Assembly (NCBI GenBank): GCA_932182025.1
Contig: CAKNXK010000023.1
Coordinates: forward strand, 194,126-258,125
Length of the DNA: 64,000 nucleotides
Origin: an uncultured Candidatus Melainabacteria bacterium
Lineage (GTDB): Bacteria > Cyanobacteriota > Vampirovibrionia > Gastranaerophilales > Gastranaerophilaceae
Reading direction: 5' to 3'
In this document: piece after piece, positions 42,344 to 49,770 of the stretch
Layout of the letters: each line of letters begins with the position of its first letter
How positions within the stretch are numbered: the stretch's first letter is position 1
The notes under the pieces: generated by a model
What the model saw: the letters and a program-made list of their open reading frames with translations, nothing else
The model's database searches: none
What the model was told of the DNA's origin: nothing
Translations under genes and position numbers: made by a program

Positions 42344-43165
42344 CTAACCGCTTATTCTACCGACTGAAACAGCCCTTTGAAGCAGTTCACTATTCGTTGA
42401 AACTACTTTTGATAACGATTCGTAGTTTCTTGTTGTACTGATTGTATTAATCATTTCTTTGATTACATTTGAGTTTGAAAGTTCAAGCATACCTTGTTGA
42501 ACAGTAAATTTTTCTGCCCTAAGCTCCGGATTGTTTGCAGGATCACGTGGTATAAATCGTGTATCTGCAATCTCAAATAAATCATCTTTATCAGAAAAAT
42601 CATAAATCCCAATAGTCTGCATAGGAATTTTTTGAGTATAAGAGTTCATCTCAATATTCCCTTGCTCACCAATAATGATTTCCATTTTGTCTCTGATAAG
42701 CTCAGGATCAAAATCCTCAGGAATCATTCTAATTCTGCGATTGTTAACATCAAGAACATATTCACCCTGCTTTGTTACAAGATACTGCTCACTATTAACT
42801 GCAAAAGAACCGTTTCTTGTATATGATTCCTTACCGTCAATATCTCTTATTTTAAAGAAACCATCGCCTTCAATTGCAACATCATAAGTATTTCCTGTCT
42901 TATCAAGAGCACCTTGAGAAAAATCATGAACATATTGAAGTGATTGAGAACCCATACTCAAATCACCAAGATAACGAGAAGTATCATTTCTTAGAATTGA
43001 ACCTTGTTGAGAATAAACAGCAGATTCCATAACATCCTTAAAACGCAAAGAGCCTTTTTTGAAACCTACAGTATTAACGTTTGCAAGGTTGTTTGCAATA
43101 TTATCGTTCATATCCATAAGGGCTGTCATACCTTTAGCAGCTGATTCTAATCCTCTTACTATCAT
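42344..43165 (-). CDS. flgF: Flagellar proximal rod protein (FlgF-type)
   Basis: 273 residues, FlgF/FlgG family. N-terminal MIVRGLESAAKGMTALMDMN then IANNLANVNTVGFKKGSLRF; C-terminal ELSNSNVIKEMINTISTTRN. Order before flgG and sequence more divergent from the FlgG type support FlgF. The start overlaps the transglycosylase stop by one base. Confidence 0.88.
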   Translation of the reverse strand: MIVRGLESAAKGMTALMDMNDNIANNLANVNTVGFKKGSLRFKDVMESAVYSQQGSILRNDTSRYLGDLSMGSQSLQYVHDFSQGALDKTGNTYDVAIEGDGFFKIRDIDGKESYTRNGSFAVNSEQYLVTKQGEYVLDVNNRRIRMIPEDFDPELIRDKMEIIIGEQGNIEMNSYTQKIPMQTIGIYDFSDKDDLFEIADTRFIPRDPANNPELRAEKFTVQQGMLELSNSNVIKEMINTISTTRNYESLSKVVSTNSELLQRAVSVGRISG

Positions 43166-43713
43166 TAGTTGACCTCCTTAAGACGTTCATACTTGCCCAA
43201 AACACTTTTCACGTAATTTTGTGTTTCAGCATACGGTGGAATTCCGCCGTATTTTTTTACTGCATTTGGTCCTGCATTATATGCTGCCAAAGCTAAGGAT
43301 TTATCATTTCCAAATCTGTCCATAAGCCCTTTAAGGTACTTAGTTCCGCCTTCAATATTTTGCTCAGCATCATAAGCATTTGTAACACCTAAACCTTGTG
43401 CAGTGGCAGGCATTAACTGCATTAGACCCATAGCGCCGCAGTGTGAAGTCGCATTTGGATTAAAACCCGATTCCTGATTAATAACTGCTTTTACAAAATC
43501 TTCATCCAAGCCGTTTTTATCAGCATATTTTGTAATTAATTCATTAATTTCACTTCTTGATGTTGATGTTGGATTTTTTTTGTTTTCAATAGAAGAGTCA
43601 AGGATTTTTTGGAAATCCGCATCGGGTTTTTGAGCATAAGACATCAAGGATTGAAACTGATTTTCAATCGCATTAATACGATGTAAAGTTATGTCTAAGC
43701 CCGAAAGCTGCAC
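43165..43713 (-). CDS. Flagellar-operon lytic transglycosylase (SLT domain)
   Basis: 182 residues starting at GTG with GGAGGAG nearby. Residues ~60-175 form an SLT/goose-lysozyme-like domain: FVKAVINQESGFNPNATSHC with catalytic Glu in QESGF, GAMGLMQLMPATAQGLGV and LALAAYNAGPNAVKKYGGIP. It opens peptidoglycan so the rod can pass. There is no N-terminal signal peptide, which fits export by the flagellar system, with FlgJ (rod-cap only here) as likely partner. First gene of the 8.6-kb operon. Confidence 0.9.
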   Translation of the reverse strand: MQLSGLDITLHRINAIENQFQSLMSYAQKPDADFQKILDSSIENKKNPTSTSRSEINELITKYADKNGLDEDFVKAVINQESGFNPNATSHCGAMGLMQLMPATAQGLGVTNAYDAEQNIEGGTKYLKGLMDRFGNDKSLALAAYNAGPNAVKKYGGIPPYAETQNYVKSVLGKYERLKEVN

Positions 43714-43765
43714 CTTTCGCTCTCCTCCATTTATATATATTACTTACCAAGTCTACAACATAAGT

Positions 43766-43794
43766 GTAATATATATATTTACCCCCGACATCAA
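43766..43794 (-). promoter_or_regulatory. Possible promoter of the flagellar operon
   Basis: Minus strand TTGATG, 17 bases, TATTAC, 53 bases upstream of the GTG start, within an A/T-rich stretch. Other registers are possible; no sigma-28 consensus was found. Confidence 0.3.
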
Positions 43795-43821
43795 CCCAAT
43801 GATTGAAATTTATATTAACTC

Positions 43822-43839
43822 CTAGACCATTTGGTCTAG
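43822..43839. promoter_or_regulatory. 18-bp palindromic operator-like site
   Basis: CTAGACCATTTGGTCTAG: perfect 8-bp arms with a TT centre, directly upstream of the rel promoter and in the region shared with the divergent flagellar operon. The TAGACC-GGTCTA form resembles TetR/AcrR-family operators. Confidence 0.65.
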
Positions 43840-43845
43840 AAAAAC

Positions 43846-43874
43846 TTGCATATTTTGAGTAAAACTACTATTAT
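43846..43874 (+). promoter_or_regulatory. rel promoter, giving a very short leader
   Basis: TTGCAT, 17 bases, TATTAT. The -10 ends 9 bases before the rel ATG (43884), so transcription would start at or within a few bases of the start codon. No ribosome site precedes the ATG. Confidence 0.5.
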
Positions 43875-43883
43875 AGCTATATT

Positions 43884-46085
43884 ATGGAAAAAAACGAAAT
43901 AACATTTGATGAAATAAGAGAGCTTCTAAAAGAAAAATCCTACCACGCAGAAGATATAGCAGAACTTGAAAAAGCCTTTGAGTTTGCCAAAAAACTTCAT
44001 GAAGGACAATTTAGAATATCAGAAGAACCATATATTATTCACCCAATGGAAGTTGTAAAGATTTTAATCAGCCTTCAAGCAGATAAACATACTTTAATGG
44101 CTGGTTTTCTTCACGATATTCTGGAAGACACTGACACAAAACCCGAAGAAATAAAAGAGCTTTTTGGAGAAGATGTACTTAATCTAGTCCAAGGTGTTAC
44201 CAAACTGGGTAAATTACAGTTTAAATCAACTCAAGAACGTCAGGCTGAAAACTTCCGCAGAATGTTTATCGCAATGGCAAGCGATGTTCGTATTATTTTC
44301 CTAAAACTTGCTGATAGACTGCATAATATGCGCACCCTGAATTATATGTCGCAGCAAAAACAACAAAAAATTGCCCAAGAAACAATCGATATCTTTGCTC
44401 CGCTTGCAAATCGTTTAGGGGTTGGTAAAATCAAAGCCGAGCTTGAAGATTTATCATTAAAATACTTACATCCTGACCGCTATTACGAAATCGCACAGCT
44501 TGTTTCACAGAAAAAAGCTGAACGGGAAATGGCTGTTAATCTTTTAATAGAAAAAATTTCAAAAGACGTAAAAGCAAGCGGAATAAACGCAAAAATCACA
44601 GGACGTGCAAAACATTATTACAGTATCTATAAAAAAATGGAACGTCTTAATGTTGCATTCCATGACCTATATGATATTACAGCGGTTCGTGTAATCGTTG
44701 ACACTGAAAAAGAATGTTACGAAGTTTTAGGACTAATTCACTCCCAGTTTAAACCAATTCCAGGAAGGTTCAAAGACTACATTGCAATGCCAAAAGGAAA
44801 CATGTACCAGTCCTTACACACTTCTGTAATAGGACCGCGCCAAAAACCGCTTGAGGTACAAATCCGAACTTGGGAAATGCACGATATCGCAGAATACGGT
44901 ATCGCAGCCCACTGGAGATATAAAGAAAAAGGTTCAAAAAAAGCAGACTCTGCTAACGATATTAAATTCTCGTGGATGAGAAAACTTGTTGAATACAACA
45001 AAGACACACAAAACGCAGAGGACTATGTAAACTCTGTCAAACTGGATATCTTCTCAGATCAGGTTTTTGCTTTCACTCCGGGCGGAGACGTAATAGACTT
45101 ACCGCAAAATGCCACTCCTGTTGACTTTGCATATCGTATTCACTCAGATGTAGGAAGCAAAACCGTTGGTGCACTTATTAACGGACGTATTGCACAGCTT
45201 GATACAAAACTAAAAAACGGCGACATTGTCGAAATTTTGACATCAAAAGTTTCTGCACCTCGCCTTGATTGGTTAAACTTTGTTGTAACCAAACAAGCCA
45301 CATCAAAAATCAAGCAATGGTACAAGAAAAACAAACGAGAAGAGCATATTGAACTCGGTCGAGCAAACCTTGAACACGAACTCACAAAAGCTGTATTTGA
45401 TGAATATCTTAAAAACGGAGAATTCAACAAAGTTGCTAAACAAATGAACTACGTTAATGCAGAAGACTTGTTTGCCGCTCTTGGCTATGGTGAAACAACT
45501 CTGAATAAAATTATTAACAGAGTTAAAAAGCCTCAAAAACAAGAGACAACATTCCAGCATAGACCGAGAAAAGCGTCTGAAAAAGATATCGTCGGTCTGG
45601 AAGGACTTCTTTATTCTTTTGCAAGATGCTGTTCACCAATACCGGGAGAACCGATTGTAGGTGTTGTAACCCGTTCAAAAGGTGTAAGCATTCACCGTCT
45701 GGATTGTAAAACACTGGATGATGTACCTCCTGAAAGACTTCTTGATATCCACTGGTCAGGAAATAACGTAAACAAGACATATAATACAACAATAAGAATT
45801 GAAACAGCAGAAAAATTAGGACTTTTGAAAGATGTAATCGGAGTTGTTTCCGATAACAATACAAGTATTACATCAGCAAATGTAAAAACAAAAGGTAAAG
45901 TTGGTATTATTGAACTTGGAATTGAGCTGGATAATATTTATACATTAAGAAAAGTAATGACTGCTCTTCAAGCAATGCCTGATGTTTTCAGCGTAAAAAG
46001 AATACAAACATCACATAATTCTTTATCTCAAAACTTTACCAAGAAGCCAAATAAAAATGTGAAACGGAAAAAACCTACACACTAG
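43884..46085 (+). CDS. rel: Bifunctional (p)ppGpp synthetase/hydrolase (long RSH)
   Basis: 733 residues with the full RSH order. HD hydrolase at ~25-180 (EEPYIIHPMEVVKILISLQA, LMAGFLHDILEDTD, FLKLADRLHNMRTL), synthetase at ~230-350 (ITGRAKHYYSIYKKMERLNV, DLYDITAVRVIVDTEKECYE, GNMYQSLHTSVIGP, EVQIRTWEMHDIAEYGIAAH), TGS at ~385-450 (FAFTPGGDVIDLPQNATPVD) and a C-terminal ACT (~655-725). The hydrolase HD and the synthetase residues all look intact, so both activities are expected. It makes and degrades the stringent-response alarmone in the cytoplasm. It may be read from a leaderless transcript and is convergent with the next gene, overlapping it by 11 bases. Confidence 0.95.
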   Translation: MEKNEITFDEIRELLKEKSYHAEDIAELEKAFEFAKKLHEGQFRISEEPYIIHPMEVVKILISLQADKHTLMAGFLHDILEDTDTKPEEIKELFGEDVLNLVQGVTKLGKLQFKSTQERQAENFRRMFIAMASDVRIIFLKLADRLHNMRTLNYMSQQKQQKIAQETIDIFAPLANRLGVGKIKAELEDLSLKYLHPDRYYEIAQLVSQKKAEREMAVNLLIEKISKDVKASGINAKITGRAKHYYSIYKKMERLNVAFHDLYDITAVRVIVDTEKECYEVLGLIHSQFKPIPGRFKDYIAMPKGNMYQSLHTSVIGPRQKPLEVQIRTWEMHDIAEYGIAAHWRYKEKGSKKADSANDIKFSWMRKLVEYNKDTQNAEDYVNSVKLDIFSDQVFAFTPGGDVIDLPQNATPVDFAYRIHSDVGSKTVGALINGRIAQLDTKLKNGDIVEILTSKVSAPRLDWLNFVVTKQATSKIKQWYKKNKREEHIELGRANLEHELTKAVFDEYLKNGEFNKVAKQMNYVNAEDLFAALGYGETTLNKIINRVKKPQKQETTFQHRPRKASEKDIVGLEGLLYSFARCCSPIPGEPIVGVVTRSKGVSIHRLDCKTLDDVPPERLLDIHWSGNNVNKTYNTTIRIETAEKLGLLKDVIGVVSDNNTSITSANVKTKGKVGIIELGIELDNIYTLRKVMTALQAMPDVFSVKRIQTSHNSLSQNFTKKPNKNVKRKKPTH

Positions 46086-47379
46086 GTTCTTTATACATTT
46101 TCTCGTATGAAGTAATTAATAATTCTAAAGCTTTATACTCACATTTGCCTGAAAGTTTTTCACAAGTATCGATAATAGTAGTTAAACCTTTTAACCCAAA
46201 TGTGTCTATAATTCTTTCAAAAATATCAATATAAACTTCTATCTCGGTAGAACAACATTTATTCGGCATTCTGTCCAAAGAACGCATAATCGTTGCCATA
46301 CCTGATGTACCATGTTTATTAAAAAGATATTCTGCACGAAGCATCAAATCTTCAATTTTATTCAAATCATATTTTGCAATAGCTTTCTTCTCTTTTTTAT
46401 TAAGCACTTCAGAATTTTCAACACCAAGCGGTTCAAATTTATTGCTAAAAGGAGTTACTATTGCTTGAGAATATGAATCTTGTGTATATTTTGTCATTGC
46501 AACATCTAACAATTCATGAGCCTTAACTTCTTCCGGCGTTGCATCTTCCGGCAATGGTTTTAAAGCGGTCAAATATCTTGCAACAATCTCATATTTAGGA
46601 TCAATAGCTTTTCCGTTTCTTATTTTATAAAGAAGGTTTTCAATATTTTTAACAACATGAATATTCTTAACCATTATTTGAAGTTCTGATATTTCATCGT
46701 CTTTTGTACGCAGTGCAGAATGCACTCCTGAATACCCTGAACGACTATCAACATCAAACCAAATCTTTTTAGTTGGATTTTGAATTCTGTTAATCTCATC
46801 TCTTAAACGCTGTAAATCATTAGGTTTAAATGAATCATACGATTCAACCATTTGATTCTTTTTATATTTTGGAGCACGTCTGTGGTACTCAACCTGAGTA
46901 ACTTCTATTTCTCTATCCTGAAGCATTTGTTTAAAACGTTTATTAACTTCAGGAAAAGCTTTAGAATTATTTAGGATAAAACAAAATCCTGAAACATCAT
47001 CCATGTGCTCCAAAATAGCATCCATAGTTCCCCAGCCGTTAGTAGTTGCTTTTTCACGGATAGATCTTATGCCTTTTAATCTGTCATGCATACTAATCAA
47101 TCCTTGTTCTATCAGATCTCCAAAATATTTGCTAAGAAGTTGCTTTTTTCTTTCATGAACAGGAGCTTTTATAGCTTGAATTTTCATAGCCAAATCAGCA
47201 GAAATAATATAAGCACCTTTTTCCATGCTTTTCTTACTTGGCAGCTTATCTCCTTTAAAGGATACCGTATCCTTTAACAACGGCTTTGCCATTGTTAAAC
47301 CAAATCGAGGCTGAGAACTATATGCTACAGGGGCATTATTATTCGAAATTTTAAAAGGGTTTAAAGCTATAATATTCAT
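46075..47379 (-). CDS. RelA/SpoT-fold protein with N-terminal SFKG peptide
   Basis: 434 residues. The N-terminal 50 residues are disordered and hold QPRFG and DTVSFKGDKL. Residues ~100-240 resemble a divergent RelA/SpoT nucleotidyltransferase: GIRSIREKATTNGWGTMDAI, LEHMDDVSGFCFIL (Asp in the place of the metal-binding D, but the following Arg is missing), SGYSGVHSALRT (GYxxxH motif, bases ~46678-46737) and ELQIMVKN (E-x-Q). The C-terminal 150 residues are helical and unassigned. It could be a small alarmone-like synthetase, a toxSAS-like enzyme or an inactive relative. It meets rel tail-to-tail. The fold call is by motif alignment only. Confidence 0.65.
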   Translation of the reverse strand: MNIIALNPFKISNNNAPVAYSSQPRFGLTMAKPLLKDTVSFKGDKLPSKKSMEKGAYIISADLAMKIQAIKAPVHERKKQLLSKYFGDLIEQGLISMHDRLKGIRSIREKATTNGWGTMDAILEHMDDVSGFCFILNNSKAFPEVNKRFKQMLQDREIEVTQVEYHRRAPKYKKNQMVESYDSFKPNDLQRLRDEINRIQNPTKKIWFDVDSRSGYSGVHSALRTKDDEISELQIMVKNIHVVKNIENLLYKIRNGKAIDPKYEIVARYLTALKPLPEDATPEEVKAHELLDVAMTKYTQDSYSQAIVTPFSNKFEPLGVENSEVLNKKEKKAIAKYDLNKIEDLMLRAEYLFNKHGTSGMATIMRSLDRMPNKCCSTEIEVYIDIFERIIDTFGLKGLTTIIDTCEKLSGKCEYKALELLITSYEKMYKEPSV

Positions 47380-47423
47380 AACATTGAATTTAAATCCTGT
47401 AAATATTATTTTTTGCTATTTTA

Positions 47424-48077
47424 TTAAGAAATCTTTACTTTATTTTCAAAACCTGTCATTTCAGATATCTGTCTTGCCCATTCAAGAAGCATTTCATCTT
47501 CATTCATTGTATAAGAAATTGGCGTTCCAATTTTAACTGTAATATTTTTCTCACCTATTTTTTTTGCGTAACCATCAAATCCGCAAACAGCAACCGGTAC
47601 AACATCGGCATTAAATTTTTTAGAGAATAATATAAAACCCTTGGTAACATGTTCAATAACAGGTTCTTTCACGATTTTACCCTGAGGGAAAATTCCCAAT
47701 GACCAAGGCGTATTAAAGACAGCTTTAACTGATTTAAAAGTTGCAAGCTCAGGTTTTTCTCTATTTACAGCAAAAGCACCCAACGAATGAACCAAAAAAC
47801 GTAAGAGTTTGTTTTCGTCTTTAAACAATTCCTGTTTTGCCATATAAGCGATATATTTATTAACAGCAACTGCTATCAAAGGAGGATCAAGGTAAGAAAC
47901 ATGGTTACCTGCAAAAATTACATTTGAATTTTTAGGAATATTTTCTCTACCTTCAATTTTCAAATTGTACATAAGTTTGGATACAGGAATTACCACAAAA
48001 TAAATAAAAATTTTGTAGTATAACTTTCTCCAAAAACCGTAATCTTTTTCACATCTCTTATTATAATTTTTTGTCAT
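47424..48077 (-). CDS. plsC: 1-acyl-sn-glycerol-3-phosphate acyltransferase (PlsC family), copy 1
   Basis: A ~217-residue membrane-associated enzyme that adds the second acyl chain to make phosphatidic acid. NVIFAGNHVSYLDPPLIAVA holds the catalytic NHxxxxD, and LGIFPQGKIV is the glycerol-phosphate-binding FPQG variant of FPEG. Residues ~15-40 are hydrophobic (KIFIYFVVIPVSKLMYNL). ATG 48077 is preferred over TTG 48089. It lies 27 bases past its homologue and is probably co-transcribed. Confidence 0.88.
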   Translation of the reverse strand: MTKNYNKRCEKDYGFWRKLYYKIFIYFVVIPVSKLMYNLKIEGRENIPKNSNVIFAGNHVSYLDPPLIAVAVNKYIAYMAKQELFKDENKLLRFLVHSLGAFAVNREKPELATFKSVKAVFNTPWSLGIFPQGKIVKEPVIEHVTKGFILFSKKFNADVVPVAVCGFDGYAKKIGEKNITVKIGTPISYTMNEDEMLLEWARQISEMTGFENKVKIS

Positions 48078-48103
48078 ATTATTTTCCAATAGTTTAAAAT
48101 TAT

Positions 48104-48766
48104 TTAATCGTGCTCGTACTTAAATCCTGTCAATTTTTGAATAGCTTCAATCCATTGTGCAACCATATCATCTACATTATCAGAATATGGAATAAGTTCA
48201 CCTATTTTTACTACAATTTTCCCACTGAAAGGGATTCTTTTAGCCTCTTGTGTACCGACAATTCCAACCGGTAAAATACCGCATTTGGTGCTTTTAGCAA
48301 GCGAAGCAAAACCTTTTGTAATATTACTTATTTTTCCCGGTTCCTGACGAGTACCTTGAGGAAATATACCTAAAACCCAATTAGTTTTCTTGATAGTTAA
48401 AACTGTTTTTATAGTCGAAACTCCCAAGTGTTCTCTATCTACTGAAAATGCACCCAGCCAATTAAGCCACCAGCGCATAAAAGGATTAACAAACAACTCT
48501 TTTTTAGCCATATATGCAACAGGTCTGTTCATCACGGCGCACATAAGCGGCGGATCAAGAGTAGAAAGATGATTTGCAGCAACAATAAATGCATTGTTTT
48601 CTGGAATATTTTCTTTACCCTGAACTTCAAGCCTATAAACAAGCTTAAACCTTATCATATACATAACATGAGTTACTAAGAATTGGAAAAGAGTTCTCCA
48701 TTTATTAAAGAATTTTTGCTCCCTTGAGGATGCATTCTTTGATTTTTTTTTCGTTTCCCCTGACAT
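48104..48766 (-). CDS. plsC: 1-acyl-sn-glycerol-3-phosphate acyltransferase (PlsC family), copy 2
   Basis: 220 residues, homologous to the next gene downstream. FIVAANHLSTLDPPLMCAVM has the NHxxxxD motif and LGIFPQGTRQEPGKI the FPxGTR motif. The N-terminal 20 residues are basic (SGETKKKSKNASSREQKFFN). The tandem arrangement suggests different acyl-chain or substrate preference. GGAGTATAT precedes the start. Confidence 0.88.
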   Translation of the reverse strand: MSGETKKKSKNASSREQKFFNKWRTLFQFLVTHVMYMIRFKLVYRLEVQGKENIPENNAFIVAANHLSTLDPPLMCAVMNRPVAYMAKKELFVNPFMRWWLNWLGAFSVDREHLGVSTIKTVLTIKKTNWVLGIFPQGTRQEPGKISNITKGFASLAKSTKCGILPVGIVGTQEAKRIPFSGKIVVKIGELIPYSDNVDDMVAQWIEAIQKLTGFKYEHD

Positions 48767-48787
48767 ATATACTCCTTGTTATATAAT

Positions 48788-48819
48788 AAAAGGATGTAAT
48801 CAAATCGGTTACATCCTTT
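48788..48819 (-). terminator. Terminator of tRNA-fMet
   Basis: AAAGGATGTAA / TTACATCCTTT (11 bp, 10-base loop) with A/T-rich sequence after it on the minus strand, 6 bases from the tRNA 3' end. Confidence 0.65.
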
Positions 48820-48824
48820 AAAAT

Positions 48825-48901
<77 letters not shown>

Positions 48902-49051
48902 ATATTTGATTTTCATATCAAGGAAACTCCCTCGACATTTCTATTATGCTCCGTAAATTTAAAAAATCAAGTCCTTAATTTAATTCATATAAATGACTTC
49001 ACTAAATATCAAATATGATATAATTCTAAAACAAGAAAAGAGGTGTATGAT

Positions 49052-49663
49052 ATGAAGAAATTCGGTTTTACTTTAATGGAAATAATAGTTGCATTGGGTA
49101 TTGTTGGTGTCGTAGCTGCTATATCTGCACCTATATTAAACAATTTAATACCCGACAAAGAGAAAATTGCAGTTCTAAAAACATATAAAATTATTACAGA
49201 TATAAACAATGAAATAAAAGAAGATAAATCTGTCTGGCAAGAAGCTCAAGATGCAGCAAATCAAGGAATGGGATGGAGCGGAGTCTTAACAAACGGCAAT
49301 GACTATCCTAATCTTGTTTTTGCGCAACTTAATACTGTACCAGACAGTCGTAGAAACACTGCCAGAGGAATTGAATTTGATACCACTAATGGCATTCATT
49401 GGATTGTAGAAGATCCAGATAGAGGATATGGCACAATTACAGTCGATTTAATGAACGAAAAAAGAGAACACTGCACATACAACAGTGGCAGTTGTAAAAA
49501 ACCGGGAAGATTTCGCTTCCTTGTTGATGCATCAACTCTTAATATAAAACCGGGAGATCCTTTAACCGCTGCTTATTTGGCAAATCCAAACAAGCTTAGC
49601 GACAAAAAAACAGATTACCAAACAGCAAAAGCTAACAATCCTTCAAAATATAATGAATATTAA
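49052..49663 (+). CDS. Type IV pilin/pseudopilin-like protein
   Basis: 203 residues. The N-terminus MKKFGFTLMEIIVALGIVGV is a prepilin leader with cleavage before Phe (G-FTLxE) and a hydrophobic helix; the following domain is globular (DNGTNGIHWIVEDPDRGYG-like region) with a Cys pair (EHCTYNSGSCKKPG). Cleaved by PilD and placed in a pilus or type II secretion pseudopilus. ATG 49052 is chosen since AGAGGT is 7 bases upstream. It stands alone, far from other pilus genes. Confidence 0.85.
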   Translation: MKKFGFTLMEIIVALGIVGVVAAISAPILNNLIPDKEKIAVLKTYKIITDINNEIKEDKSVWQEAQDAANQGMGWSGVLTNGNDYPNLVFAQLNTVPDSRRNTARGIEFDTTNGIHWIVEDPDRGYGTITVDLMNEKREHCTYNSGSCKKPGRFRFLVDASTLNIKPGDPLTAAYLANPNKLSDKKTDYQTAKANNPSKYNEY

Positions 49664-49770
49664 CATTTCTTAATATTTCTCCTTGATTATTTGTAAAAAA
49701 TATATGAGCATGATATTATCCTTATATACAAAAATCACATTCAACAATCACAAATATTCAAGGAGAAAAT

